Assembly: GCA_964022115.1 (NCBI GenBank)
Contig: CAXIBC010000013.1
Location: forward strand, 1-41,612
Source: Oleispira sp964022115
GTDB taxonomy: Bacteria > Pseudomonadota > Gammaproteobacteria > Pseudomonadales > Oceanobacteraceae
Direction of reading: 5' to 3'
Length of the DNA stretch: 41,612 nt
Shown in pieces: positions 7,522 through 14,861 of this stretch. The position numbers and the translations under genes are program-made. Each line of letters begins with the position of its first letter. Within the stretch, counting starts at the first letter, position 1. Below the pieces are notes generated by a model. That model was not told the origin of the DNA. It saw only the letters and a program-made list of their open reading frames with translations, and did no database searches.

Positions 7522-8580
7522 ATGGTTGTTCGAAATCTAAAAATACTGTGTATTAGCTTATTATTGTCGCTGAATTATTCTCTGGCGGCAGAAACGTTAA
7601 CTCAAATAACAGAACCCCCACCGACGCTTTATACCGGTTTTGGTCAATTACTTGATGATGACAAAACCTTGGTATTAGAAGAACTTATGGATCTCGATGA
7701 AGATATTGTGCGTATCGCTCTGTATCACAATGGCGATCGCTTACATAGGTTGATCCCAAAGCAGGTTCATCAAATGATTGAAAATAAACTCATGCGACGG
7801 TTAATCGCTAATGGTCGTTTTGAGGTTATTCAATGCCTTGAATGTCGAACAACAAAAGTTGTGATGTCAGACGATGAACTAAAAATATCTCAAGCCGCTG
7901 AAAATAACCAAGAGCTTAGGGCATTATCAAAGCGGGTGCGTGCGGATGCTTTTATGTTTTGGAGTGCGTCGGTTCATGAAAACAAATTCACCATTAACTT
8001 ACGTTTAGTGGATGGTAAAAATAACGAACTCTTATGGCTGAAAGAATACTCAAAAAAGACGACCAAAGAAGCGGAAGCCGATGACTTCGATAAAGTTGAG
8101 TATGAATTTATCGTAGGTGCTTGGGGCGTAAGTGGTTCGCGTAAAAGCACGACGGGTGGCGCGGATGTTGATCTTAACGGTGCTACCGTATTTGGTATCC
8201 GTAGGCGTGAGAGTACAGAGCTGAATGAAGATATTGAATATACCTTGGGCTTAGAGTATTTCACCAATTATTCATCGGAGGAAGAATTTGACCTCAGTGG
8301 TTATAACTTAGAGGGACGAATCATTGCTGATATCCCGGCATTAGATTCTGTTCTTGATAGCAAGGTCTATCTGGGTATTGGCCAAGCATTTTTTAATAAT
8401 GCTAATAGTTTGATCTTCCGCTTTGGCTTTGAATTTCCCTTCTTTAAAGACGGCTTTATGGACTTTGGTGTGGTGTACATGCAAGAAGCGGATGTTAAGT
8501 GGAAAAAAGATGCAGCCTATGAAGAAACAGGCACTTTTGGTGGTGCAAGTTATGATTTAACGCTGGGTGTTCGCTTCTAA
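7522..8580 (+). CDS. Outer-membrane protein: CsgG/FlgO-like domain plus C-terminal beta-barrel (motor-operon gene 1)
   Basis: 352 residues with a signal peptide ending SLAA (about 1-23). Residues about 70-185 look like the CsgG/FlgO/LpoB fold: IENKLMRRLIANGRFEVIQ, a short Cys-x2-Cys motif (CLECR), RVRADAFMFWSASV, then INLRLVDGKNNELLWLKEYS. Residues about 195-352 are alternating beta strands (YTLGLEYFTNYSS, VYLGIGQAFF, LIFRFGFEFPF, FMDFGVVYM, SYDLTLGVRF) with a terminal Phe, the classic outer-membrane barrel ending. ATG at 7522 is preferred over the adjacent TTG at 7519 because AAGGA is well spaced for it. It is first in a five-gene operon, 6 bases from the next gene. FlgO is a flagellar outer-membrane protein in vibrios, so the domain type suits a motor context. 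Domain calls are by eye. Confidence 0.75.
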   Translation: MVVRNLKILCISLLLSLNYSLAAETLTQITEPPPTLYTGFGQLLDDDKTLVLEELMDLDEDIVRIALYHNGDRLHRLIPKQVHQMIENKLMRRLIANGRFEVIQCLECRTTKVVMSDDELKISQAAENNQELRALSKRVRADAFMFWSASVHENKFTINLRLVDGKNNELLWLKEYSKKTTKEAEADDFDKVEYEFIVGAWGVSGSRKSTTGGADVDLNGATVFGIRRRESTELNEDIEYTLGLEYFTNYSSEEEFDLSGYNLEGRIIADIPALDSVLDSKVYLGIGQAFFNNANSLIFRFGFEFPFFKDGFMDFGVVYMQEADVKWKKDAAYEETGTFGGASYDLTLGVRF

Positions 8581-8586
8581 GGAATT

Positions 8587-9300
8587 ATGATGAAACAGTT
8601 AACAATTGCTATTTTAGTACTTCTTCTTAGTGCTTGTGCTATGGAAAGAACCAATCGTACTTTAACCCAGTATGGTAACAAGCAACCTGAGATGCTCGGC
8701 CTTGGCGAGGAAAGCGTTGAGGCCAGTGCAGAGATTTCGTTAGAAACCATTGAAAAACGTAAGCAAGTCGCTGATCTGGCTAAAAAGAATCATGGTTTGA
8801 TGCACATTCATCGTTATGGTCCTGGCTTCGATGTATTAATGACCCTAGATGCAGGCGATAGTGATGTTAGTTTTAGTATGAAACTGCCGCCAGCTCCTGG
8901 CGCGGCACAACAAACTCTACATTCCAGTGCTGCTGAAATAGCAGAAAAGAATAAACAAGTATTGGCCAGTTTAGATGATGAAAAAGCCGCTCTACATCAT
9001 GAAGAATTAGATCAGCGTAGTGAGTTGATGGAGCAAAAGAAAATACAAGATTTTCAGGCATCTACCAAACATATATTCAGCGCGCAGTCTTTATTTTATA
9101 AAAAGCAATTTTGGAAGTCCCTTGATGAAACCAATAAAGCGTTAGAACTGGTTCCTGACTCTGCACAAGCACATGCATTAAAAGGCAGTATTTATTACAA
9201 AATGGGCTTAATGGATGATGCCAAAGTGAGCTGGCAGCAAGCGTTAGAAATCGATCCAACCATGGAACAAGTGAAAGCTAGCTTGGCGCGATTGAAGTAG
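8587..9300 (+). CDS. TPR lipoprotein (motor-operon gene 2)
   Basis: 237 residues. The signal sequence ends in the lipobox LLSAC (Cys17; Cys16 if the second ATG at 8590 is used). The middle region (about 80-160) contains one probable beta patch (YGPGFDVLMTLDAGD) and a charged helical stretch. The C-terminus (about 160-237) has two tetratricopeptide repeats: FYKKQFWKSLDETNKALELVPDS and then GSIYYKMGLMDDAKVSWQQAL ending at EIDPTM. A periplasm-facing lipoprotein with TPRs suggests a scaffold or pilotin-like partner for an outer-membrane or motor protein. The gap to the next gene is 11 bases. I recognise no specific orthologue. Confidence 0.8.
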   Translation: MMKQLTIAILVLLLSACAMERTNRTLTQYGNKQPEMLGLGEESVEASAEISLETIEKRKQVADLAKKNHGLMHIHRYGPGFDVLMTLDAGDSDVSFSMKLPPAPGAAQQTLHSSAAEIAEKNKQVLASLDDEKAALHHEELDQRSELMEQKKIQDFQASTKHIFSAQSLFYKKQFWKSLDETNKALELVPDSAQAHALKGSIYYKMGLMDDAKVSWQQALEIDPTMEQVKASLARLK

Positions 9301-9311
9301 GAGCACGGAAG

Positions 9312-11258
9312 ATGAATTATATTGTGAATCGCGTAATGTCGTGGCTAATGGTGCTAGCGATCTGTTTTTCCTTTAACGTGTTAGCAGTAACCCATGCTTA
9401 TGCTGAAACTGGAAAAACATTTGAAGTACCTGCTAAAAAAGACGAAATAGAAGAGGTTCGTTTTAAAGACGAAATGGAAGCGAGGTTAAATCGCGACCTG
9501 CAAGCATACCTAGGTAATAACCGCTTTATTATTCACGTTGAGGCAGAACTCAAAAAGACTAGAACAGTAGTCAAAGAAGAATCAAATAGCCGTAATCAGA
9601 ATATTCCTGAACGACCTGTATTTACCTCGCAGCCATTGCCGGCCTCCCTTGGTAATAATCGTACTCAAGTAGTAGAGGAATTATTACCAGGCTTACCAAC
9701 CAGTGATGCACCTATCTTTGAAGATAATAGTGCAGAAGTTAATGCTTTAAAAAATCGGGTTCAGCAGTTAGAAGATGAGCGCCAGCAAGCACTAGGTTAT
9801 GCAGAAAAGCTGCGTAAAGAAGCTGAAAAAGAAATTGAAAAAATCAAAGAGAAAACATTAGGTTATCGTAACTCGATTAATAAATTAACCATCACTCTTG
9901 TATTAGATAAAAGATTAAAGGATGAACAGGTTGAGTTTATACGTAACCTAATAACGCGCAAAGCCCGCCTAGATGAATTACGTGGTGACTCATTAAACAT
10001 AGTCCGAACCGAATTTAAGGATGTAGAAAAAACAGATCAAGTATTGAGTTGGTGGCAGCAATATCAAGGTTGGATCATGCTTGCAAGCTTTGCCTTGATG
10101 ATGCTATTGCTATTATTGGCGCTGTATTTATTTAATAAACGCTTATCTGAAAGCTTACGAGATAATCAACATTCTAGTGATAGTTTTGATCATTTTACAG
10201 CCCCCTCTGCTGTAGATATAGCGCCTATGGATACGGGAGAGGATGATAAAAATGAACGTCGTCGTCAGTTAAATGAAATGCGCCAAGAGCTAGTAACGAT
10301 TGGTTTAGGTCAGCCACAGCTATTTCAACAGCGCATTAATGAGCAATTAAACAGTGGTAATAGCCAGAATGTCAGCGCCTTATATGAAGTTATGGGGAAG
10401 AGTTTATTCAGAAGTTTATGTCCAAAAATCAGTACTCAAGACTTTGATAATCTAGTTGAAAATTCCGACCGCCAGCCTCTCGATAACGAGCAAAAGATGA
10501 GTGGTTTAAATAATTTACGTCATGAATTGCTTAAGGCATTAGGGAGTGATGAGTCGGGAAGTGCGCCTTTTGCATTTTTAGAAAAGCTCAATGATTCACA
10601 AGTCTTATACTTAATTAAAGAAGAAGAGACTCGCATAAAAGCCTTGGTGCTTTCTCAAATGCCATCGCAAAGAGCGGCAAGCTTAGTTCAGAGGTTAGAA
10701 GGGCGTGAGCAATCGGCGGTGGCTTATGAGTTGGGAGAGTTTGAATCGCTACCGGTTTCTACCTTTAAAGATGTGGCGGATCGCTTAGCGCAAAAATCAT
10801 TAAATGTACCGAGCTTCGAGAATGTATCTGCTAATGGTTTAGCGGTATTAATTAATATGCTGGATACCATGAGTAGTGGTGAAGAAACACGGTTATTAAA
10901 AACATTAAAAGCCGATAAGCCAGAAACCTACTATCGCTTACGCCAAGTGTATTATACCTATGCCGATCTTATACGAACCCCAGAGAGAGTTATTGCCAAT
11001 GAACTGAGAGAGATTGACCGTACTGTCATGGCATTATCACTGTGTAATACCCCGATGGATTTCAAACGTCATGTATTAAGTGGCTTGCCGACTAAATTGC
11101 GTTCTTCGGTCATTGCAGAATTAAAAGTTCAAGAAGGTCAAGCGGCACAAGAACAGATTGAACAGGCTAGAAATCAAGTTGTCGGTCAAATGCGAGAAGT
11201 TTTAAAAGCAGGCCGCTTCTCTATGGATGAATTGATCGCAGTTGCGAATCCAAATTAA
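9312..11258 (+). CDS. FliF-FliG-like chimeric membrane protein (motor-operon gene 3)
   Basis: 648 residues. Signal or first TM about 9-31. Periplasmic region 45-235 resembles the FliF/YscJ C-terminal region: EARLNRDLQAYLGNNRFII, a coiled coil (140-185), then INKLTITLVLDKRL and RGDSLNIVRTEF (224-235), like the RGD segment of FliF. TM2 254-275. The cytoplasmic part reads as FliG: FLEKLNDSQVLYLIKEEETRI (422-441, EHPQ-motif region), GLAVLINMLDTMSSGEETRLL (509-529), YTYADLIRTPERVI (548-561), ELREIDRTVMALSL (564-577) and QARNQVVGQMREVLKAGRF (618-636), in the order FliG_M then FliG_C. FliF ring-building motifs 1 and 2 and the FliG N-domain are missing. By my alignment with remembered E. coli FliG, torque residues K264, R281, D288, D289, R297 correspond to Ser576, Lys595, Ala602, Glu603, Ala612. 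MotA/MotB genes follow after 9 bases. FliG homology is strong by eye; FliF homology is moderate. Confidence 0.8.
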   Translation: MNYIVNRVMSWLMVLAICFSFNVLAVTHAYAETGKTFEVPAKKDEIEEVRFKDEMEARLNRDLQAYLGNNRFIIHVEAELKKTRTVVKEESNSRNQNIPERPVFTSQPLPASLGNNRTQVVEELLPGLPTSDAPIFEDNSAEVNALKNRVQQLEDERQQALGYAEKLRKEAEKEIEKIKEKTLGYRNSINKLTITLVLDKRLKDEQVEFIRNLITRKARLDELRGDSLNIVRTEFKDVEKTDQVLSWWQQYQGWIMLASFALMMLLLLLALYLFNKRLSESLRDNQHSSDSFDHFTAPSAVDIAPMDTGEDDKNERRRQLNEMRQELVTIGLGQPQLFQQRINEQLNSGNSQNVSALYEVMGKSLFRSLCPKISTQDFDNLVENSDRQPLDNEQKMSGLNNLRHELLKALGSDESGSAPFAFLEKLNDSQVLYLIKEEETRIKALVLSQMPSQRAASLVQRLEGREQSAVAYELGEFESLPVSTFKDVADRLAQKSLNVPSFENVSANGLAVLINMLDTMSSGEETRLLKTLKADKPETYYRLRQVYYTYADLIRTPERVIANELREIDRTVMALSLCNTPMDFKRHVLSGLPTKLRSSVIAELKVQEGQAAQEQIEQARNQVVGQMREVLKAGRFSMDELIAVANPN

Positions 11259-11267
11259 GGATATTGT

Positions 11268-12071
11268 ATGAATCGATTTTCGTTTAGTACTCTAATCGGC
11301 ATCACTGTTGCGATTAGCTTATTTATTTATGCCATTATATCGAGCACTGATAATTACTTAATGTTTATCAGCTTGTCGAGTTTTGCTTTAGTCGCAGGCA
11401 GTACATTTGCAGCGTCATTAATTAGCTATACCACACTAGACGTATTAACCGCAGTAAAAGCATTATTTGAAACATTGTTTCACTCACCCACCAGTTCAAA
11501 GTATTTAAAAGCTCATGTAGAGCGTTTTATTGAATGGGGTCAAATTTACCGTCAGCAAGGCATTGCTGGTCTTGAATCCTCGCTAACGGATAAAGAACGT
11601 CAGGATCCCTTTATTGCACACGGTATGGAGTTATTAAGCAGCGGCTATAAGAACCACGATGTACGTACTATGTTAACCGATGATATGGATGCTTTTTGGC
11701 AGCGCATGACGATTGAAGCAAAAGTACTTAATACCATGGCCATCTATGCTCCTGGCTTTGGTATGGTGGGTACGATTATCGGTCTAATCATCATGCTGGA
11801 TAATATGAATGGTGATATGGCCGCGTTAGGAAAAGGTTTGGCGTTAGCATTAATTACCACCTTATATGGGGTGGTACTGGCTAACTTAGTTTTCAAACCC
11901 GCTGCCAATCAAGTTACCGAAAAACAAGAGTCTCTTTATTTTCGCGATCAGATGATAGTCGAAGGCTTTGTATTATTAGCTGAAAAACGTGACGCCCTTT
12001 TTATGCAAGATAGACTTAACGCTTATCTTAAGCCTAGCGCCCGCTTTCAGCCAATTGCAGAAGAACTTTAA
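11268..12071 (+). CDS. motA: MotA-type stator protein (motor-operon gene 4)
   Basis: 267-residue MotA/PomA-family ion-channel subunit with four TM segments (about 7-25, 30-50, 155-177, 188-209) and the usual large cytoplasmic loop between TM2 and TM3. The functional residues of flagellar MotA are visible. Arg95 and Glu103 (YRQQGIAGLE) have the same 8-residue spacing as E. coli Arg90 and Glu98, which contact FliG. Pro162 (YAPGFGMVGT) and Pro211 (FKPAAN) keep the 49-residue spacing of E. coli Pro173 and Pro222. This is closer to true MotA than to TolQ/ExbB or ZorA. SD AAGGA is present. It is 2 bases from the motB-type gene. Orthology to the flagellar stator versus a specialised paralogue cannot be settled here. 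Confidence 0.9.
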   Translation: MNRFSFSTLIGITVAISLFIYAIISSTDNYLMFISLSSFALVAGSTFAASLISYTTLDVLTAVKALFETLFHSPTSSKYLKAHVERFIEWGQIYRQQGIAGLESSLTDKERQDPFIAHGMELLSSGYKNHDVRTMLTDDMDAFWQRMTIEAKVLNTMAIYAPGFGMVGTIIGLIIMLDNMNGDMAALGKGLALALITTLYGVVLANLVFKPAANQVTEKQESLYFRDQMIVEGFVLLAEKRDALFMQDRLNAYLKPSARFQPIAEEL

Positions 12072-12073
12072 TC

Positions 12074-12751
12074 ATGGAATCAGTCTCTAATAAACAGCGC
12101 AGCCTAAGGCGTAGACGGCCAAATTTTGATGACTCTTCCAGCTCTTGGTTAGTGACCTATTCCGATGCGATTACTTTATTGCTGGCGTTTTTTGTCATGA
12201 TACTTTCAGTATCAGATCTTAATCAGGGTAAGGTAGAGGCGTTAAAAGAAGGTTTGTCTGAAATGATGACAGGAGAAGCTCCACCGACTCCTTTCACCGA
12301 TATTAAACAAGGCTTAGAGCAGTTAATCGAGCAGCAAGGTTTACAAGACCAAGTTTCGGTCACCTTGGATGCCAAAGGTGTAAAGGTTGAATTTGCTAAC
12401 GTGGCACTTTATCAGTCAGGCTCTGCAGATATAAAACCAGAGGCTTTGCCCACACTGCAAGAAGTTACCCGAGTCATACGGGAAACCAGTCATAAAAGCC
12501 ATATGGTAGAAGTCGAAGGGCATACCGATGACGTACCGATTCATACCGAAAAATTTCCTTCTAATTGGGAATTATCATCGGTACGTGCAACCAATGTGGT
12601 GAAATATTTATTAGCCCAAGGCATTGAAAAAGAAAGACTGAAGGCTGCGGGGTATGCTGACAGCCGGCCAAAAGAAAACCTACAGCAAAAGCCCATCGAG
12701 CAACAGCGTCAGGCCAATCGACGAGTAGTCGTTTTTATTCGCCGATATTAA
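12074..12751 (+). CDS. motB: MotB-type stator protein with OmpA peptidoglycan-binding domain (motor-operon gene 5)
   Basis: 225-residue MotB-family protein. It has a basic N-terminus, then one TM (about 25-47, WLVTYSDAITLLLAFFVMIL) containing the ion-binding Asp31 (TYSDA), equivalent to E. coli MotB Asp32. A linker/plug region (about 50-100) is followed by a C-terminal OmpA-like domain (about 115-225) with VEGHTDDVPI, NWELSSVRA and QANRRVVVFI, the peptidoglycan-binding signature. It is shorter than E. coli MotB (308) and lacks a long C-terminal tail. It should pair with the preceding MotA-type subunit as a stator anchored to the wall. Proton or sodium use cannot be decided. Last gene of the operon. 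Confidence 0.92.
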   Translation: MESVSNKQRSLRRRRPNFDDSSSSWLVTYSDAITLLLAFFVMILSVSDLNQGKVEALKEGLSEMMTGEAPPTPFTDIKQGLEQLIEQQGLQDQVSVTLDAKGVKVEFANVALYQSGSADIKPEALPTLQEVTRVIRETSHKSHMVEVEGHTDDVPIHTEKFPSNWELSSVRATNVVKYLLAQGIEKERLKAAGYADSRPKENLQQKPIEQQRQANRRVVVFIRRY

Positions 12752-12774
12752 TTTATATTCCTTTCCTTAGCTTA

Positions 12775-12803
12775 TTGAAACCTTACTGTCATTTTTATGA
12801 ATT
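12775..12803 (+). promoter_or_regulatory. Candidate Pho box upstream of the PhoX-like gene
   Basis: A perfect PhoB half-site CTGTCAT lies at 12786-12792. Weaker TG-containing heptamers sit exactly 11 bases to each side (TTGAAAC at 12775-12781, ATGAATT at 12797-12803; about 3 of 7 matches each). Pho boxes are 7-bp direct repeats at 11-bp steps. The site is about 50-75 bases upstream of a PhoX-family start codon, which makes it plausible, but only one half-site is good. Confidence 0.35.
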
Positions 12804-12850
12804 AGCCTGCTCTCTTAATTAATTTTAGTAATGAACGAGAGACTTAGGCT
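12804..12850 (+). promoter_or_regulatory. Inverted repeat overlapping the translation start region of the PhoX-like gene
   Basis: AGCCT (12804-12808) pairs with AGGCT (12846-12850), and CTCTC (12810-12814) with GAGAG (12837-12841); the second arm directly abuts the ATG at 12851. GAGAG is also the only SD-like sequence for that gene, so the fold would hide the ribosome-binding site. A regulatory role is inference. Confidence 0.35.
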
Positions 12851-14707
12851 ATGAAACTCCTTCAAACATATACCTTAGCAAATGCTATTGTGCTTGCTAT
12901 ATCAACCTCCTTATTAGTAGCTTGTGGAAGTGATTCTGACGATGCTAATAATGGCGTAGGCGGCGTCCCTAGCTCCCCCGGAGACCTTGTTCAGCTAGGA
13001 GAACAAGCTGGAAAAGGCCATGCTGGTGGCATACTAACTCGCCTTGCTACGGTACCCACAGGTGCTGAAGTGACAGGGATCTTCTTAACGGAATCAGGTG
13101 ATTTGTTTTTTAATGCACAACATCCCGCTAGTAGTAATATGGAAACTGATAGTAATGGGGTGGCCTATAATACTGGCACGGTAGGTGTCATAGAAGGTAT
13201 TAACTTTAATCAGCTACCCAATCACTTAGTGAGCCTACCCGTGCCGGTAAGTGAGTATGAAAGGCAGACAATTCAAACCGCCTATGGCCAATATAAAGTT
13301 TTAGGCCAGACCGCTTCAGATTTAGATGGCAAGCTGACTAAAGGGTTAGGCACCATTTATAACTTGGCTGGTGATACAAAAATTTTTGAAAACAATATGC
13401 CAGATTTTAATGGTTTTATTACAACCGCTGAAGGCCGTGGCTATTTATTCACTAATTGGGAGTTATACCCTGGTGGCATGAGCCGCATGAGCATCGCGAA
13501 AGATGCGCAAGGTCAATGGAGCGTATTAGATGCAATGATGGTAGATTTTGCGGCGGTGAATGGCACAGGGGCTAATTGCTTCGGCTCGGTATCACCGTGG
13601 AATACACCACTTACTTCAGAAGAGTGGGTAGTGAATACGGCGCTTGATTCGACAACCGATCCTAGCTGGAATGACCCTGCTGAAATTGCCGATAATAGTT
13701 TATTGGCAGGAATGTGGGCCTTGTCTGAAGAAGCCAGCAATCCTTATGATTATGGTTATATTGTAGAGATTACTGAACCGATCTCAGCGGCTCCAGTGCC
13801 AGTTAAGCATTTCACTATTGGTCGCTATGAGCATGAAAATGCCGTTGTCATGCCAGACCGTAAAACCGTATATGCATCACAAGACGATACTGGCGGTGTA
13901 TTGTTTAAGTTTGTCGCGGATAGTGCGGAAGATCTCGCTAAGGGGACTTTATACGCAGCTAAATTGACTCAAGATACTGGCCTTAATGACCCTGCTGTGA
14001 CAGGTTTTGATGTCACCTGGGTTGAGCTAGCAAGCGGCAATAATGCTCAAATTGGAAGCTGGATTGATGAGTTTAATGGTATAGGTACAGATCAGTTTGT
14101 GGCAGGAGAATCCAGCTACATGACCCTGGAGGATGTAGTCGCTTGGGCTGACTGGGTGCGTGCCGGCCGTCCTGCAGGCGCTAAATACCCAACCCTAGAA
14201 GAGGGTGCTGGTAAGGTGACCGCCGACAAGCCTATGGATGATCGCGCCGCTTTTTTGGAGTCACGTCAGGCCGCACGACAGCTGGGGGCCACAGCTGAGT
14301 GGCGTAAGTTAGAAGGTTTGTCTATTCATAATGCGCGAGTAGAAGAAGCCATCACGGGGAATGATCTTGTAGCGGATGAGGTCATCAAAGCAGCCTACCT
14401 GTATCTCGGTATTGCTGATCTAGATAAAACAATGATCGATGATGAAGGTGATATGCAACTATCAAGTCGAGTTAAAGACTGTGGTGGCATTTATCGTGCG
14501 AAGATAGAAAAAGATTACAATTTGACTCGTATAGAACCTGTGGTGATGGGCGCTACGTATAGAAGCTCACTCGATGGGGCAGAACGCTGTGACGTCGAAA
14601 ACCTATCGCAGCCAGATAATGTCGTCGTGATGAAAGACGGTCGATTGTTGATTGGTGAAGACGGTTTCCAAGAGAATAATACTCTGTGGTTGTACGATCC
14701 TCGTTAA
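12851..14707 (+). CDS. PhoX/DUF839-family lipoprotein (phosphatase-like)
   Basis: 618 residues. The lipobox LLVAC puts a lipidated Cys at 25, followed by a Ser/Asp linker. The rest resembles the PhoX/DUF839 beta-propeller family: FTIGRYEHENAVVMPD, KTVYASQDDTGGVLFKFV, a Glu/Asp-rich middle, and a C-terminal LSQPDNVVVMKDGRLLIGEDG. PhoX enzymes are calcium/iron-dependent alkaline phosphatases of the periplasm. Most known PhoX are Tat exported, but no twin-arginine motif is visible here and export looks Sec/lipoprotein. Whether this member is a phosphatase is unproven; DUF839 proteins vary. A possible Pho half-site precedes it and a terminator follows at 14742. The next gene is a cytochrome-like lipoprotein. 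Confidence 0.83.
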   Translation: MKLLQTYTLANAIVLAISTSLLVACGSDSDDANNGVGGVPSSPGDLVQLGEQAGKGHAGGILTRLATVPTGAEVTGIFLTESGDLFFNAQHPASSNMETDSNGVAYNTGTVGVIEGINFNQLPNHLVSLPVPVSEYERQTIQTAYGQYKVLGQTASDLDGKLTKGLGTIYNLAGDTKIFENNMPDFNGFITTAEGRGYLFTNWELYPGGMSRMSIAKDAQGQWSVLDAMMVDFAAVNGTGANCFGSVSPWNTPLTSEEWVVNTALDSTTDPSWNDPAEIADNSLLAGMWALSEEASNPYDYGYIVEITEPISAAPVPVKHFTIGRYEHENAVVMPDRKTVYASQDDTGGVLFKFVADSAEDLAKGTLYAAKLTQDTGLNDPAVTGFDVTWVELASGNNAQIGSWIDEFNGIGTDQFVAGESSYMTLEDVVAWADWVRAGRPAGAKYPTLEEGAGKVTADKPMDDRAAFLESRQAARQLGATAEWRKLEGLSIHNARVEEAITGNDLVADEVIKAAYLYLGIADLDKTMIDDEGDMQLSSRVKDCGGIYRAKIEKDYNLTRIEPVVMGATYRSSLDGAERCDVENLSQPDNVVVMKDGRLLIGEDGFQENNTLWLYDPR

Positions 14708-14741
14708 TAACAGGCAGTAGCAAAAATTAAAAATATCAAAG

Positions 14742-14768
14742 GGAAAAGCTAATGCTTTTCCTTTTTTT
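14742..14768 (+). terminator. Rho-independent terminator after the PhoX-like gene
   Basis: Stem GGAAAAGC / GCTTTTCC with loop TAAT, followed by seven T. It is 34 bases after the stop codon and separates this gene from the diheme lipoprotein gene. Confidence 0.85.
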
Positions 14769-14861
14769 GTTAAATAAACTTAAATTAGTTTTTGATACAT
14801 AACCGTAATAATTATGCGCTATACAGGGAGTATTAATTTTTTCTGACTGGCTAGAACGACC

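Noticed and set aside
7522..12751. A conventional flagellar or Zorya defence locus
   Set aside because: No export, hook, rod or filament gene is present, and no ZorC/ZorD/ZorE-like gene (helicase/nuclease) follows; the third protein carries FliG-like domains instead.
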